Part shown: positions 27,993-53,783 of the stretch, in pieces
Position numbering within the stretch: position 1 is the stretch's first letter
Layout of the letters: each line of letters begins with the position of its first letter
Assembly: GCA_959347315.1 (NCBI GenBank)
Contig: OY365814.1
Span: 34,143,213 to 34,207,212, forward strand
Direction: 5' to 3'
Source: Bimastos eiseni
Taxonomy: Eukaryota; Annelida; Clitellata; Crassiclitellata; Lumbricidae
Length of the DNA: 64,000 nt
Position numbers and translations under genes: made by a program
The notes under the pieces: generated by a model
The model's input: the letters and a program-made list of their open reading frames with translations, nothing else
What the model was told of the DNA's origin: nothing
The model's database searches: none

Positions 27993-30900
27993 TACTATGA
28001 TAATTACCTTATCTTATGTAATAAGTATGTAATAATTGGCGTTGCGTTTGTCACCAAGGGTCCACTCAGACTCGTTTTATGCTTGCCTTAAAACTATTCT
28101 TTTTAAACGTGCTGGAGTCGGGAGCGCTTCCGAGTAGTAGCCTTGGAGGGGCGCTATATAAATCTCTGTAATGAATGAATGAATGAATTACTATTAGCAT
28201 CCTCACCCTATTGGTCACTTGTATTACCTAGCGCCTATTGCCCGCTAGTTTAGCCTAGAACGTGGGTACTTAATCCCTGCAACGAGCTCTCTTGGTCGTT
28301 GTTGGGAGGTCACCGCAGAGAGAGAACTGGAAAGCTTCGCCCGGAATTGAGAGAAGGACAACGACCCTAGACTTGTCTAGCGCTGAGTTCACTCTCCCAA
28401 GGAATTATATTAACGTGACAGCCGTGCGCTACATTCAGCTTGATGCCTTATCGATTGCAATCTCTGCATCACTCTCATATCGTCATGTAGGCCTAAGTGT
28501 CGTACAATTTATTATTTAGTTTAGACACCGCAGAATTGTATTTCTCTAGTTTTGTATTCATTAAACTCGTATTCATTCAATTCCTGGCTGAGTCTTAGTT
28601 GCCCCATTTACGAACTTATATAGCTTCTATACATTATTATACTAGGTCTAGGTTAAGCTGGTACAACGGCAGTGACCCAACGCAGCAAGGTCATAGAACT
28701 GCGTTAAAGGTTCTGGTTCCCATCGTGCTGAAAGAAGAGCCTCTCAATCAATCAATCAGTCAATCAATTAATCAATCAACAACCATGGGCTCATCGCCCG
28801 TAGGTGTTTGATGCCTTTCTTGTCACATCTATCCACATGTCTCTGTTCAATGCCGCGTGGCTCAATTCTTGAAGATTTGTTCTACACCATTCTTCAATAT
28901 CATCTGTCCATTGCGAACTCCAATAGTCTGTTACCCAGTCTGTCAGTCTCTGAATGCCGCATGTTATATTTTTATATTTTTTATTATTATGTTATCATTA
29001 TTATTATTGTTATTATTATTAGTATTATTGTTATTATTATTATCATTATATTATTATTACTATCATAAATATTAGGCAATAATTAACCAACAATGTCCGC
29101 TGACTCAGCCTCATCAATCGATGGGGCTGAGATATTGTGTGATGGACTTGTTAAAGGTTCCTCGTCTAAAGACTTCTTTTTCTACGGGGTGTTTAGCATT
29201 GGGGCGCCTCTAACTATGTTGTATTTGGATAGGCGCTATATAAATATGTCAATATACAATACATTACGATATCTTCTAGCTGAGGTGCATGGTGCCTGGT
29301 TCGCTGTCGATGATTCCCTCGTCATCGGTCTCGCTTCGCCAAAGGAACGGAATCAGGCATCCGGATCATCGAAGATCATTCTCGTAAGCCCATGTGTACA
29401 CCCACCTTGACTCTCTTGAGCGCAATCGTCGGCGTCATCGTGGCCATTTTTGGCCATTTTGTGACTCCACGGCCCGTGAGCATGCGCCCAGCATAGCGGG
29501 AAAATTGCTTGTAGATATAATTATTAAGATACTTATTTGGTTACTTAGAAAATATTCTGTAAGATACAAAGTCATAAAAATCCATCTGACAATATCTCAT
29601 CCTCGTGTTCTTTCTTTCAGAAAAATAGTTTCTACTTCATATTTAATTACTACTATTATACCTAGGCTACTAGTTTTCTTATGCCTTCTCATATTTTGTA
29701 CATTTTCCCACATTATCAACATCATCATCGTCATCATCATCATTATCTTGTTCTTCTTCTTCTCCTCCTCCTTCTACTTCGTTTTTCTTCCTCTTCCTCT
29801 TTCTCTTCTCCTTCTTCCGACTCTTCCTCATCCTTCTTCTACTTCGTTTTTCTTCCTCTTATCTCTTTCTCTTCCTCTATCTCTTTCACTTTCTCTTCTT
29901 CTTCTTCTTCCGCCTCTTCCTCATCCTAATTTTTGCCTTTCTTATCGTTACAGACGTGGAACGCGTACAATCGTCAGATCGTTGAACGTGAGACAATCTA
30001 CGCCGACGATTGTTGTCTATCGCGAGACGGTCAGAGCCTGGCTCTGTTGAGAAGACGAAGGAACGGTGCGTATACATCAGGAGACAGAGGCAGAGGCAGG
30101 GTACTTCGGTAACAAGGGTGAGAGAAATGGGGAGGTAGGGCCCAGTAAAGGTTCCGCGTTGAATTAAACTGTGATGTGATACGATGACGTGATTATTGTG
30201 AAGATGTGACAAAATATATGCGATATTTGAAGACTTTTGTTGGCTGCTATTGGTATGGTTTGCCCCATGCCTTGCCCTGTGTTACCCCTTATTACCCACC
30301 CTTCCTTATCTTGTCTCCTTATTTCACAGTATACCGTTCCTTAACTGATCTAAAACTTAATTAGATATTGCAATATCATGCCCTGCATTGCCATAACCTA
30401 ATTTACCACAACTTACCCCTACCCATCCTTGCCCCATCTGATCTTACCCTAACCTACCCAACCTTACCCTGCTTGACCGTTCCATAGGTACGAGCATGGC
30501 CGTCTTCCGCCTGAAAGAGAACGAGAAGGTTCGCAAATACCGCAGCGGTCGAGTGGTCGACGACGGTGTCCGGCTCCTAACGGACGACTGTCGTTACCTG
30601 CTGTCTGTCGAGCCCCACGAGAACTGCATCGTCGTCTGGAAGCTCCTTCCGCGGGACATCGAGAGCCAGGCGGAGGACTACACGGCCCTCTCTGAGACTG
30701 AGCCCAACGACGACGCCACCGCCTCCGACACCCTCTACGATTACGACGAGAGGAGCCCCCAGCGCAGGATGTCCCGCAGTGCCCAAGAGATGATGCTGAA
30801 GACGATCATGGAGAGGGAGCACGAATACAGTCTCTTCGATGACTTCCCCTATCGGCCGCAGGCGAGGTACTGCAGGAAGACGAGGTTCGTCCTGAGGATC

Positions 30901-32756
30901 CACGCCAACGTAGAGGCCGTCGTCGTCAATAGGAACGACACGCTCATTGTGGGAAATAACCAGGGACATGTCCTTTTCTTCTATCTCAATCAGATGTGTG
31001 GTAAGTGGTCACGGTCAAGGACATGTCCTCTTCTTTTGTCTCATTCGGATGTGTCGCCTTAATTGAAATAGCCATCTCGTATAATTACAAATTCCGTTTT
31101 CACTATTAATAGAGAGCATGAAATCATTTAAAACCATAACCAAATATTTGTTGGTTATTATCCGAATAGAAGAGAATAGTTTACAATTATCTGAAGTTTG
31201 GTTTAATAAGAATTTAGAGTTGAACGGAATGGAATGTTTTAGAGTAAGGTGAAATAGAATGGGACAAAGTATGACTTAACAGAATGGAATAAAGTAGATA
31301 GAAATGAAATCGTTACAGGTCCGTAGGGTAAATATTGAAATAGACAAGAATGAATTGGAGCGAAACTGTACTTAATTAAAATTTAATTAAAATTTAATTA
31401 AGTACAAGAACAGATTATCATGCTTTAATTAAAGTTCTAGACCACAGGGTGTATTGAAACAGACTAGAATGAATTAAACTGAAACTATTTTTATTAAATT
31501 AAATGAGCTGAGACTGTATATGTTAATTGAAGTTCTGTCCGATATTCTGTTTGAACCTGTCCAGATGGCATACACAATTTCTATTCGGCGCTTAACCTGC
31601 ATGATCGGGAGATAACTGCAGTCTGTCTGACCCTGAACGAGCGTTACATTCTGACGGGATCCAAGGACAACAGACTGAAGATCTACGACCTGTGGGAAAA
31701 CGAGACACAATCGACGCTCAGAGGACACACGAATGCGGTACGAACCTCGAGGAGTTGGTTTCGTTACTCTGTGCATGGTGTTGCGGTTGCAGCGTCGATG
31801 AGATGGTGTTACGATAGGAACCTGGAGGAGATGGTGTTGCGGTAGGAACATGGAAGAGATGGTGTTACGGTAGGAACCTGGAGGAGAGCTGGTGTTAGGG
31901 TAGGGACATGGAAGAGGTGATGTTACGCTAGGAACATGGAAGATATGGTGTTACGGTAGTAACATAGAGGTATGGTGTTACGGTAGGAACCTCGAAGAGC
32001 TGGTCTTACTCTGTAGTGTTAAGCTAGTAGCGTGACTAACGTCTAGAGGATGGTGTTACGAAATAAACCTCGTGGCGCTCTGTGGTGCTAAGGTTGTAAA
32101 GTCGGTGAGATGACGTTATGTTAGGAACATCAAGCAGATGGTGTTACGGTGGGAACCTCGAGGCGCTGGTGTTTTTCTGTGATGTTACGGAAGCAATGTC
32201 GGTTAGATGGTATTGCGATATAACCTTCTGGGTATTGACCTGATTAATTGTAGACTTAGTACCATATCAGTAAACAGACAGGCAGACTACAAATTAAAGA
32301 AAGAAGTTATGGACGCTGGAGATTATAATCAATGCTCTCCCGAATATCTTCGGCGTTGATACTGGTCGAAAATCCTGTGCGAATAGGCACCGCGCTCGTG
32401 AATAAGCTGATGCCCTACGTTAAGCTTTCGAGTGAAATTTTAGACATTTGCGGATACGATATCGGTCACCATAAGATGTTTGTCCCGCGTTTCAGGTCCA
32501 GTGCATCGCCGTTTCCACCCGAAACCAGTTCGTGGTTTCCGGTTCCAAGGACAACACAATCTGCCTCTGGAACCTCGTGACTGGTCGGCGACTGACGACC
32601 TTCTGCGCATGTATGGAGATCTACAGCGTCCTCTTCTTCCGACAGAGAGGAGACCAGCTCAAGGTCGTCGCCCTGGCTGATAAAAAGGGTCGCAAGAAGC
32701 TCATGCTGTTCCGTGCCCTCAACGTCGTCACGACGAACAAGCGAGAGAACTTCTAG
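18498..32756 (+). CDS. NACHT and WD-repeat protein (NWD1/NWD2-like), 12 exons
   Basis: STAND-class NTPase with WD40 repeats; relatives act as cytosolic scaffolds or sensors. Exons: 18498-18767, 19332-19863, 20674-20876, 21508-21678, 22028-22220, 23211-26592, 27424-27617, 29280-29383, 29954-30065, 30488-31000, 31565-31737, 32496-32756; phases fit throughout, giving about 2035 residues. Order: N-terminal region of about 260 residues that I do not recognise; a conserved block SNFSDMIDERGW ... FQVVDLRWGV ... FVVLLGNKYG (about 264-345); a coiled, charged stretch; NACHT with HGDPGSGMSTLV at about 686-697 and LLFILLDGLDRL at about 777-788; a winged-helix-like part; then WD repeats from about 1215, the clearest being ILTGSKDNRLKIYDLW and FVVSGSKDNTICLWNL near the end. 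The Walker A lysine is methionine. Exon 6 is 3.4 kb and GC-rich. The start is uncertain: ATG 18498 has a good context, but an upstream exon is possible. Confidence 0.9.
18890..19115. repeat. (AAT)n and (AATA)n microsatellites
   Basis: Long AAT runs with GATAAT interruptions in intron 1 of the NACHT-WD gene; followed at 19127-19205 by a roughly 20-base CATCATATATCAATCAAT tandem repeat. Confidence 0.9.
20275..20400 (+). mobile_element. tRNA-derived SINE fragment in intron 2
   Basis: An A-box-like TTGGCCTAGTGG is followed by TTGATTTGGTGTAGTGCAAG and TGAATAAGC; the latter block also appears near 5560-5600. Confidence 0.6.
21035..21190. repeat. GAT/GTT/GCT trinucleotide repeats
   Basis: GATGAT, then GTTGTTGCT, then GATGAT blocks in intron 3. 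Frames reading poly-Asp or poly-Met are artefacts. Confidence 0.9.
21720..21875 (-). mobile_element. LINE reverse-transcriptase scrap
   Basis: The minus-strand frame contains RDLGMLLDQKLTFEPHL, typical of the stretch after the catalytic domain in non-LTR reverse transcriptases. No more of the element is readable. It lies antisense in intron 4. Confidence 0.7.
22245..22584. repeat. Diverged tandem repeat AAGATACTTATT
   Basis: AAGATACTTATTAAGATACTT-type units with drift. The same material continues after the inserted element, at 22966-23105. Confidence 0.7.
22577..22973. mobile_element. Complete hAT-type non-autonomous element with 8-bp target duplication
   Basis: The element spans 22585-22965 (381 bases). 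Its ends are imperfect inverted repeats: CAATGTTCCCTCTAAT at the left and, read inward from the right, CAATTTTCCCGCTATG (13 of 16 match). It is flanked by identical CTTGTAGA copies at 22577-22584 and 22966-22973, the 8-bp duplication expected of hAT transposases. The interior has a (TA)n tract at about 22832-22875 and no coding capacity. It sits in intron 5 of the NACHT-WD gene, inside an older tandem repeat. Confidence 0.85.
22904..23032 (+). repeat. 129-bp duplicated segment, copy A
   Basis: Aligned by eye to 29446-29574 without gaps, with six mismatches. It covers the right 62 bases of the hAT-type element, one target-site copy and 67 bases of flank. Confidence 0.9.
26593..26708. repeat. 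(AATC)n microsatellite abutting exon 6 donor
   Basis: The repeat begins two to three bases after the splice donor (AGAAG then GTTCAATCAATC). It keeps the reading frame open for about 34 bases past the exon end. Confidence 0.9.
26709..27423. other. Intron 6 of the NACHT-WD gene
   Basis: No coding or RNA feature seen. An (AAT)n-rich tract lies at about 27115-27325. Confidence 0.7.
27115..27325. repeat. (AAT)n microsatellite
   Basis: AAT and ATA runs with interruptions in intron 6. Confidence 0.85.
28036..28190 (+). mobile_element. SINE in intron 7
   Basis: It shares GTTGCGTTTGTCACCAAGGG and TCCACTCAGACT with 39069-39205 and ends TTGGAGGGGCGCTATATAAA followed by an (AATG)n tail. The variable four-base tail is typical of SINEs of this type. 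Confidence 0.8.
28974..29065. repeat. (TTA)n microsatellite
   Basis: TTATTA units with interruptions in intron 7. Confidence 0.9.
29170..29265 (+). mobile_element. SINE tail just upstream of exon 8
   Basis: It carries GGGGCGCCTC... GGATAGGCGCTATATAAATATG. The exon 8 acceptor at 29279 lies within about 15 bases of its end. Confidence 0.65.
29446..29574 (+). repeat. 129-bp duplicated segment, copy B
   Basis: Gap-free match (123 of 129 by eye) to 22904-23032. It is in intron 8 and contains only the right end of the hAT-type element plus its former flank. Confidence 0.9.
29735..29935. repeat. CTT/CCT pyrimidine tract with ~75-bp duplication
   Basis: Plus strand is almost only C and T. The block CTTCTACTTCGTTTTTCTTC occurs twice. 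It precedes the exon 9 acceptor and may act as an extended polypyrimidine tract. Confidence 0.85.
30265..30480. repeat. CTTACCC/CCTACC degenerate repeat
   Basis: Loose TTACCCT units before exon 10. Too irregular to be telomeric. Confidence 0.5.
31740..32215. repeat. Minisatellite, unit about 30 bp, in intron 11
   Basis: GATGGTGTTACGGTAGGAAC followed by CTGGAGGA-type blocks recur about ten or more times with drift. The first unit begins at the exon 11 donor. Confidence 0.85.
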
Positions 32757-33080
32757 AACCACCCGGAAACCGTTGGTTTCTAGCGATCTCTACGACGGTT
32801 CTAGAGAGTTCTAGAAACGTTCTAGAAACTCTGAGAGCGTACTAGAAAGTTCGGAGATACGCTGTAGACACTTTAGGGAAATATCAAGGAACGGTCTGAA
32901 ACTATTAGAAGTCCTTGTACTGAAGTACCTGGCTTGTATAACTTCGGAGTTGGCATTCTCGCAACTTCGAGATATTTCTAAGAGCGTTCTCGAATCCGAG
33001 CAGCGTTCTAGACAATTTCAGGCGCATTCTATAAACTTCTTGGGACGCTATAGAAATTTCAGAAGCATTCTGGAAATATT
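32757..33080 (+). repeat. Diverged TTCTAGAA repeat in the presumed 3' UTR
   Basis: GTTCTAGAAACGTTCTAGAAAC-like units follow the stop of the NACHT-WD gene and decay to the right. TTCTAGAA is itself a palindrome. Confidence 0.65.
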
Positions 33081-33895
33081 CTCATTTGCTCTACATCTCG
33101 AAATTAATTAAGTGATTGAATTTAACTTAAATGCCATGCTCACCCGAACACACAGTTAATTTCCTGAAATCGAACGACTGGGCTTTTATTGAATGTTTTA
33201 TTAGCGCTTGCTGATTAAATTTACAGGTTGAACATTTAATATTTGCGGACTAATATCATTCTTTGTTTTATTTTAAACTGAAAACAGCGGTATGATTACA
33301 AGTACGTTATGAGCGAATGGTGAAAATTTTATTACAGGAGTCGAATTTAACTGTCTGCAGCGTCTGCAAGGCGGCTATAACGTTATACATCTGCTTTAAC
33401 TAACTCCTCCGGCTACCGAAGAAAGGCATAGTCGACATTAGGGGTAGCATTTATATGAGTTTTCAACCTTTTGAGTGCAAGGTCTGGGAGACCCACAAAA
33501 AGCGAATTAGCATAAGCAAGTCAAGGGGAGACAAGTGATCAGGTTGTGGTTGACGATATAATTCTTAACAAGAGCTGACCTGATGAGACGTATTTCAATA
33601 TGAGCTATATAAACAAGACTTACAAGGGGTGCAGTCGGAATTTGAACAGTCCACATGAAAGGGTGGGGGGATTAGGTAGAGGGGGACGGACGAGCCATTT
33701 GACCTTTGGTAGTTTGACAGCGTATAGGGGCTTATGTTTGCGCTTTAGTTGCCGCGATCATAGATCAAGTCTTTGGGAGAAGTCCGAGTAAAGAACGAAA
33801 CGGAACGTTGTCAAACATCTGAGAGATTCGACCTTAAAGCTGTCTAGGTTGACGATTTTAAACCATATTATTAATTTATTATCAGCTCAAATATA
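33081..33895. other. Intergenic, no gene seen
   Basis: AT-rich spacer between the convergent NACHT-WD and MIEAP-like genes. Confidence 0.5.
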
Positions 33896-33983
33896 TATTA
33901 TGCACATATATATATATATATATATAAAGATAGATAGACACACATGTGTATAAATATGTATATATGTGTATAAATATGTGTAT

Positions 33984-34355
33984 ATGTCTGTCTGTGTCTG
34001 TCTGTGTCTGTCTGTGTCTGTCTGTGTCTGTCTGTGTCTGTCTGTGTCTGTCTGTGTCTGTCTGTGTCTGTCTGTGTCTGTCTGTGTCTGTCTGTGTCTG
34101 TCTGTGTCTGTCTGTGTCTGTCTGTGTCTGTCTGTGTCTGTCTGTGTCTGTCTGTGTCTGTCTGTGTCTGTCTGTGTCTGTCTGTGTCTGTCTGTGTCTG
34201 TCTGTGTCTGTCTGTGTCTGTCTGTGTCTGTCTGTGTCTGTCTGTGTCTGTCTGTGTCTGTCTGTGTCTGTCTGTGTCTGTCTGTGTCTGTCTGTGTCTG
34301 TCTGTGTCTGTCTGTGTCTGTCTGTGTCTGTCTGTGTCTGTCTGTGTCTGTCTGT
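33984..34355. repeat. Decamer satellite (TCTGTCTGTG)n
   Basis: About 37 nearly perfect ten-base units. Since ten is not a multiple of three, all three plus frames stay open with the same Ser/Val/Cys/Leu pattern. No coding meaning. Confidence 0.98.
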
Positions 34356-34371
34356 GTGGGTGTGTGGGTGT

Positions 34372-34448
<77 letters not shown>

Positions 34449-34450
34449 TG
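34356..34450. repeat. (GT)n microsatellite
   Basis: GGGTGTGTGGG transition and then a pure GT run. Confidence 0.98.
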
Positions 34451-34614
34451 TAATATACTCAGAGACTGTGTTCGACGTTTTTGACTTGCGCCACTAGATT
34501 CAAGAGATCGTTAATGCCGAGGTGATCGATTGACTTGCAAATCATTCACTACTGAATGAGCGACTGGTTAAGATGACGCCGTTGCCGAGCTAGAATAGAA
34601 CGAGACGAACAGGT

Positions 34615-34875
34615 CAGCCTACGCTATACATTGGTCAAAATAGAGGACAGATTGAGTCTCATGCGAAGAACAAATTAAGCCTTAGACTGGGGACAAATTA
34701 GGACTGAGATGAGGACAAATAAAGCCCCAGACTAAGTCCAGATAAGGCTTCAGACTAAGTCCAAATTAGGACTGAAACGAAGGACAACTTAGGTCTTGAA
34801 ACGAAGGACAAATTAGGCCCAAGACATGGCACAAATTAGGCCTGGAAAGAAGGACAAAGTAGGCCCCTATTCCAG
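34615..34875. repeat. Diverged minisatellite around GGACAAATTAGGCC
   Basis: About nine units of roughly 28-30 bases with ACAAATTAGG cores and AGACTAAGT/GAAACGAA variants. Confidence 0.75.
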
Positions 34876-35676
34876 AGACAACCTACGAAGTATTATTATG
34901 ACGGAGGGCAGTCTATGTCACAAATAAACGACGGAATAGGCCAGCAATATGTAGGTGGTGGTTGTTGTAACAGAAGAAGTCTAGTACTAATGGGTATGGT
35001 TTTGGTGGGAATGGCTATACTATACAAATCCAATACTATATAGAATTATCACAATAGAATACAATCTTACTCTGCAACCCGCCATATCGGTGGTTCTTCG
35101 AACTTCGGTCAAATATCTGTCTTCATTCGGGACTCTATACGTACGCTGGCTTCCTGCACCGAGCGCATCCATGGCAGTTCAGTTTCCAACCCATATGCGC
35201 AACTGCGAGGTCGGAGAGAGCTCCTTCATACATTAGGACCCTCTGTACTATTCACTCCTTGGTCGCCTAATTCTCCGTACGGGTGCACTCTGACTGCTGC
35301 CCGCAGCCTTAATGGTTCGCTTGTGTTGGTCCCTCTATAGTTGGAGGAACCACCTTCCAGAGGAACTGCAGCTGCTCATCGATCTGTCTCTTACACTATT
35401 CCAGAAGTTCCTCAATCTCATTTTATTTGTTAGCAATAGTGCTGACTTGGGTTTGAAGCGATCCGATATCTACGCGTGGCACTCTACAGATGTTCAATTG
35501 CAATTATGATAAAATGGAATACAGGTCAGTACATCAGGATGGAATCCAACGAAATAACGAAGCGCTGCATAGATGATCTGAATCAGTTACATAATTATAT
35601 CACAGCAGAGATATATCACCCTAACGACGATCTCCGCTGGCTCCCTAGTCATGTTGAAACGTTATTAACAATTCCT
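34876..35676. other. 3' flank of the MIEAP-like gene; no other gene seen
   Basis: A weak plus-strand frame at 35312-35509 has a RT-like NHLPEELQ phrase but nothing else to support it. Confidence 0.4.
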
Positions 35677-50497
<14,821 letters not shown>

Positions 50498-52107
50498 CTC
50501 GAGTAGTAATCGCTATAGTAATCGCAATAGTAATCATAAAAGTGATCTTAGTCTAGAGATATCTACAGGGAACTCGGAAAAGTAACTCGATGAGACACGC
50601 TCATTCGCAAAACGATTGACAGGTGAAATCAGGTCCTTTCCAGATCGTGGTACATAATTGGGGTCAACCCAGCTCGACTCAACGACAACAGTTTCGTCCC
50701 AATCGCAGTTTTAAACCTATCCGATAGAAATCGATATACCAACTGCTACAGGTCTCATTCCGGACACTGCCGAAGATTTCCGGAAATCCCGAAGCCTGCT
50801 TAGAATCTAATAAACATCGTTTTCATGTATTAGTATCTAGCGTTGCAGTGACATTAAAGCCGCAGTAGTTGTGTCCACCTGATAATTTTCAAGTTATTAT
50901 ACACGGTGGCCACACGCCGAGCAAGGGACCCATCCACTCACCGTCCCCCTACGCCTCTCTTAACCCACCGTCACCATACACCTCTCTTACAGGTATGAAC
51001 TTGCTGCCGAACGTGTGCAAGGCTGTGTTTCACTGCTTGGCCGGGATCGCTGATTGCAGGTCAGTGTACACACGGAGCTAGTACGGTCGCTCGGGTCGAA
51101 GGTTAAGTGTTCTGGTCGGTCATGCAAACAGCAGGTCCGTTTGCTTTCGAAACTGGAACCAGTCCCTGATTTCCCAATTCAGTGGCGATGAATGGGCGTT
51201 GTTAAGTAAGAATGTACGAATGAATGAATGAACGAATGAATGAGAGAGTGAATAAGTGAGTGAGTGAATTATATGACTGAATGAATTATATGAATGAATG
51301 AATAAATAAAAGAATAAGTGAGTGAATGAGTGAATGAGTGAATAAAGGAGCGAGTGAATAGAGGAATGAATGAGTGAATGAGTGAATGAATGAATGAACG
51401 TAATAGATATTAAACCACATGTGAAGTGGCACAGCTACAGTATGATTACAAGCATAGTGTGAACGGATGATCTCAAGTTATTAGAGGAGTCGAATTACAC
51501 TGTACGACAGATATGCAAGGCGACCGCTGTGGCCTCCATCTGATTTAACAAGCGTCTGGCGAGTGGATGATTAGTCAATCTTTTGAGAGGAATGGATCTC
51601 GCCTCCGCTGCTGTGTGTCGTCCATTACTCTTCGAAGATGGCCATTGTGTTAAAAAAAGTAGATGAAATGGGCATTCATTCGCAATCGCACGTAATAGTT
51701 TAGTGGTTTGCTTTGCGAAGGAAATAATTTGGAGACTGATAAGCGAATTAGTAGGTAGGTATAGGATTGCCTTTTAGTAGACCAATTTCAAAACGCAATT
51801 TGATGTAGAAACAGCAACGATCATTGTCGTTGACGTCACTCAATCCATTCTACTTGCATACAATGGCTTTTGTAATATTTATGGCATTAATTTTATGGGC
51901 AAAAGGCCAAAAACCGAGGCTCAATTAGTCGTGCGGTCAAAACTCTAAATACTGTAAGCCGTGTCGCGTGTCTGAGTCCATTTTCGATAGGTTTATTTCT
52001 TGATGCAACTTTTTCTCAGCGCTGACGTATGGATAACAACATTCATATCTTAGTCTCTTCATTCGGCTGTTTTCTTAATATTATCTTTAGGTGGAATAAA
52101 ATTGAAA
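50498..52107. other. Shared upstream region of the MIEAP-like gene and BPI-1
   Basis: The two genes are divergent with 1.6 kb between their start codons, so both promoters are here. A GAAT/GAGT tetranucleotide tract lies at 51215-51410. A splice acceptor TTATCTTTAG at 52081-52090 just before the BPI-1 start suggests an intron in the BPI-1 5' UTR. Confidence 0.6.
51215..51410. repeat. (GAAT)n / (GAGT)n repeat
   Basis: GAATGAATGAGTGAGT-type units. Confidence 0.85.
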
Positions 52108-53574
52108 ATGTCGCCATTGCGAGCCATCCTCCTGGTGATGTGCTGCTCTCTGCTGGTCCTGAACAGAGCGCAAGAAAAGAATCCTGGCGTTGTGGTCCGT
52201 CTGTCCCAATCAGCGCTTGACTACGCCGCTCAGCGAGCCATCCGACTTCTATCCGATCACATCAGGAACGGAGTGAGCATTCCGGACGCAAGCGGAAGCT
52301 CCGGAAAGACAACCTACTCCCTGACAAACCTCCATGTGAAGGAATTCAGCCCACCTGGATCGACCGTCACAGTCAACAGCGGAAGCGGAGTGAACTGGCA
52401 GCTACGTAACGCGGATATTACCGTCGGAGGTAACTGGAGATATCGCCATAAACGCAGTCTGTTTTCGTTGAGTGATAGCGGAACTCTGACGATGTCGTTG
52501 TCCGGTGTTTCCATCGATACCCGGGTGTCTCTGGGAATGGCCACCAATGGCAACCCTACCATCAGCATGCTAGAGTGTTCTGCGTCAGTTGGCCGAGCAC
52601 GTGCGAAGTTCCGCGGAAGCCTGGTGAGCTGGTTGTACAACCTTCTGTACCGGTTCGTTGAGGGAAAGGTCAGGAATGAAATTTCGGAGGCTGTGTGTAG
52701 AGCAGTTCGGCGAACGATCGAAACAAATGGTGCCATGGAACTGACCAACCTACAGACGGAGATCCTTATTCAGAATACGTTTGTACTCGACTACGGTCTC
52801 ACTCAGAGCCCGAACTACGGCCACAACTATGTCGAGTCCTTCCACAGAGGACAATTTCGCTGGATTGGAGACCCACACGGACCTCCAGTGCAACCATCAC
52901 CGATACAACGTCATTCGTCGTCGATGGTAGCCATCTACGTGTCCGACTACGTCATCAACACGCTAGTCTACGTCATGCAGAAACACGGCCAGCTGTCCTA
53001 CACGTTCACCAAAAACGATTTGCCAGTGGCATCGAGAAACCTTCTTGACATGACCTGTACTCTTCTTTGCCTCGGAACAATCTTCCGAAACGTTGCTGCC
53101 CTCCATCCGGAGAGTTCGGCAGAGCTGATTACGAGCGTGGTTCGACCTCCAACGGTAAAGATTTCGCACGGAACGGTTCAAATCAGCCTGGAGGGTGAGG
53201 CGAAGGTAACGGTCAGTGTGAACAACGGACGCCATGTTGACCTAGTTATTGTCGCATTCAACGGACTGGTGCATGGGTCTGCCTGGATTGAAAACAACAG
53301 AATCGTCGGGAGGGTCGTCAACGCCAGTGTAGCCATCACCCACACTACTGTCTTACTTTCGGATTCTAGACAATTGATTCGGGATGACATGTTAGGCTAT
53401 CTGAACAAAATAATCGAAATATATTGCCAGGCTCGAATTGTACCTCAGCTCAACCGTGTTGCGACCATCGGATTTCAGCTGCCCAAGTTGAGGGATATCA
53501 ACTTCAATCGTCCTCAACTGACCCTGCGAGAGGGATTCATTCTCGTCGAAACTGATGCCGCCTATAAAGAGTAA
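52108..53574 (+). CDS. BPI: BPI/LBP-family protein 1 (488 aa)
   Basis: Bactericidal permeability-increasing / LPS-binding proteins are secreted, boomerang-shaped lipid-binding proteins with two BPI barrels. The single open coding region begins at ATG 52108 with a signal peptide (LRAILLVMCCSLLVLNRAQ) and a mature start near EKNPGVVVRLSQSALDYAAQ, the family's N-terminal helix. The canonical disulfide pair is present: Cys in MLECSASV and in EISEAVCRAVRR. The second barrel starts near SSMVAIYVSDYVINTLVYVM, followed by CTLLCLGTIFRN. Length matches the family (about 450-490). There is no coding intron, unlike vertebrate BPI genes with many exons. It is the most divergent of the three paralogues here. 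An AATAAA signal lies at 53778-53783. Confidence 0.94.
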   Translation: MSPLRAILLVMCCSLLVLNRAQEKNPGVVVRLSQSALDYAAQRAIRLLSDHIRNGVSIPDASGSSGKTTYSLTNLHVKEFSPPGSTVTVNSGSGVNWQLRNADITVGGNWRYRHKRSLFSLSDSGTLTMSLSGVSIDTRVSLGMATNGNPTISMLECSASVGRARAKFRGSLVSWLYNLLYRFVEGKVRNEISEAVCRAVRRTIETNGAMELTNLQTEILIQNTFVLDYGLTQSPNYGHNYVESFHRGQFRWIGDPHGPPVQPSPIQRHSSSMVAIYVSDYVINTLVYVMQKHGQLSYTFTKNDLPVASRNLLDMTCTLLCLGTIFRNVAALHPESSAELITSVVRPPTVKISHGTVQISLEGEAKVTVSVNNGRHVDLVIVAFNGLVHGSAWIENNRIVGRVVNASVAITHTTVLLSDSRQLIRDDMLGYLNKIIEIYCQARIVPQLNRVATIGFQLPKLRDINFNRPQLTLREGFILVETDAAYKE

Positions 53575-53777
53575 GGCGTTCAGATAACTAGGCTACATAT
53601 AACATGTACATAAACTACATGTATAGTTAGGGGTATAACTTAGGAGAACATGACACATTGTTTACGCAGTCTTTCTTATTGCTGTAATCTGCGGTGGATT
53701 ATAACTACGCAACATCGATATCTGATGTTTTTACTGACGAGATGTTTGTTTCTTTGAAATACAATTAATTAAGAAAG

Positions 53778-53783
53778 AATAAA
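53778..53783 (+). terminator. AATAAA polyadenylation signal of BPI-1
   Basis: 204 bases after the stop codon. Confidence 0.6.

Noticed and set aside
30265..30480. Internal telomeric repeat
   Set aside because: TTACCC-like units are irregular and mixed with CCTACC and TTGCCC.
33946..34497. Long open frames (149-183 codons) of Ser, Val, Cys and Leu
   Set aside because: Produced by the ten-base repeat, open in all three frames with the same pattern.
35312..35509. LINE reverse-transcriptase fragment
   Set aside because: Only a short NHLPEELQ phrase resembles the family end; too little evidence.
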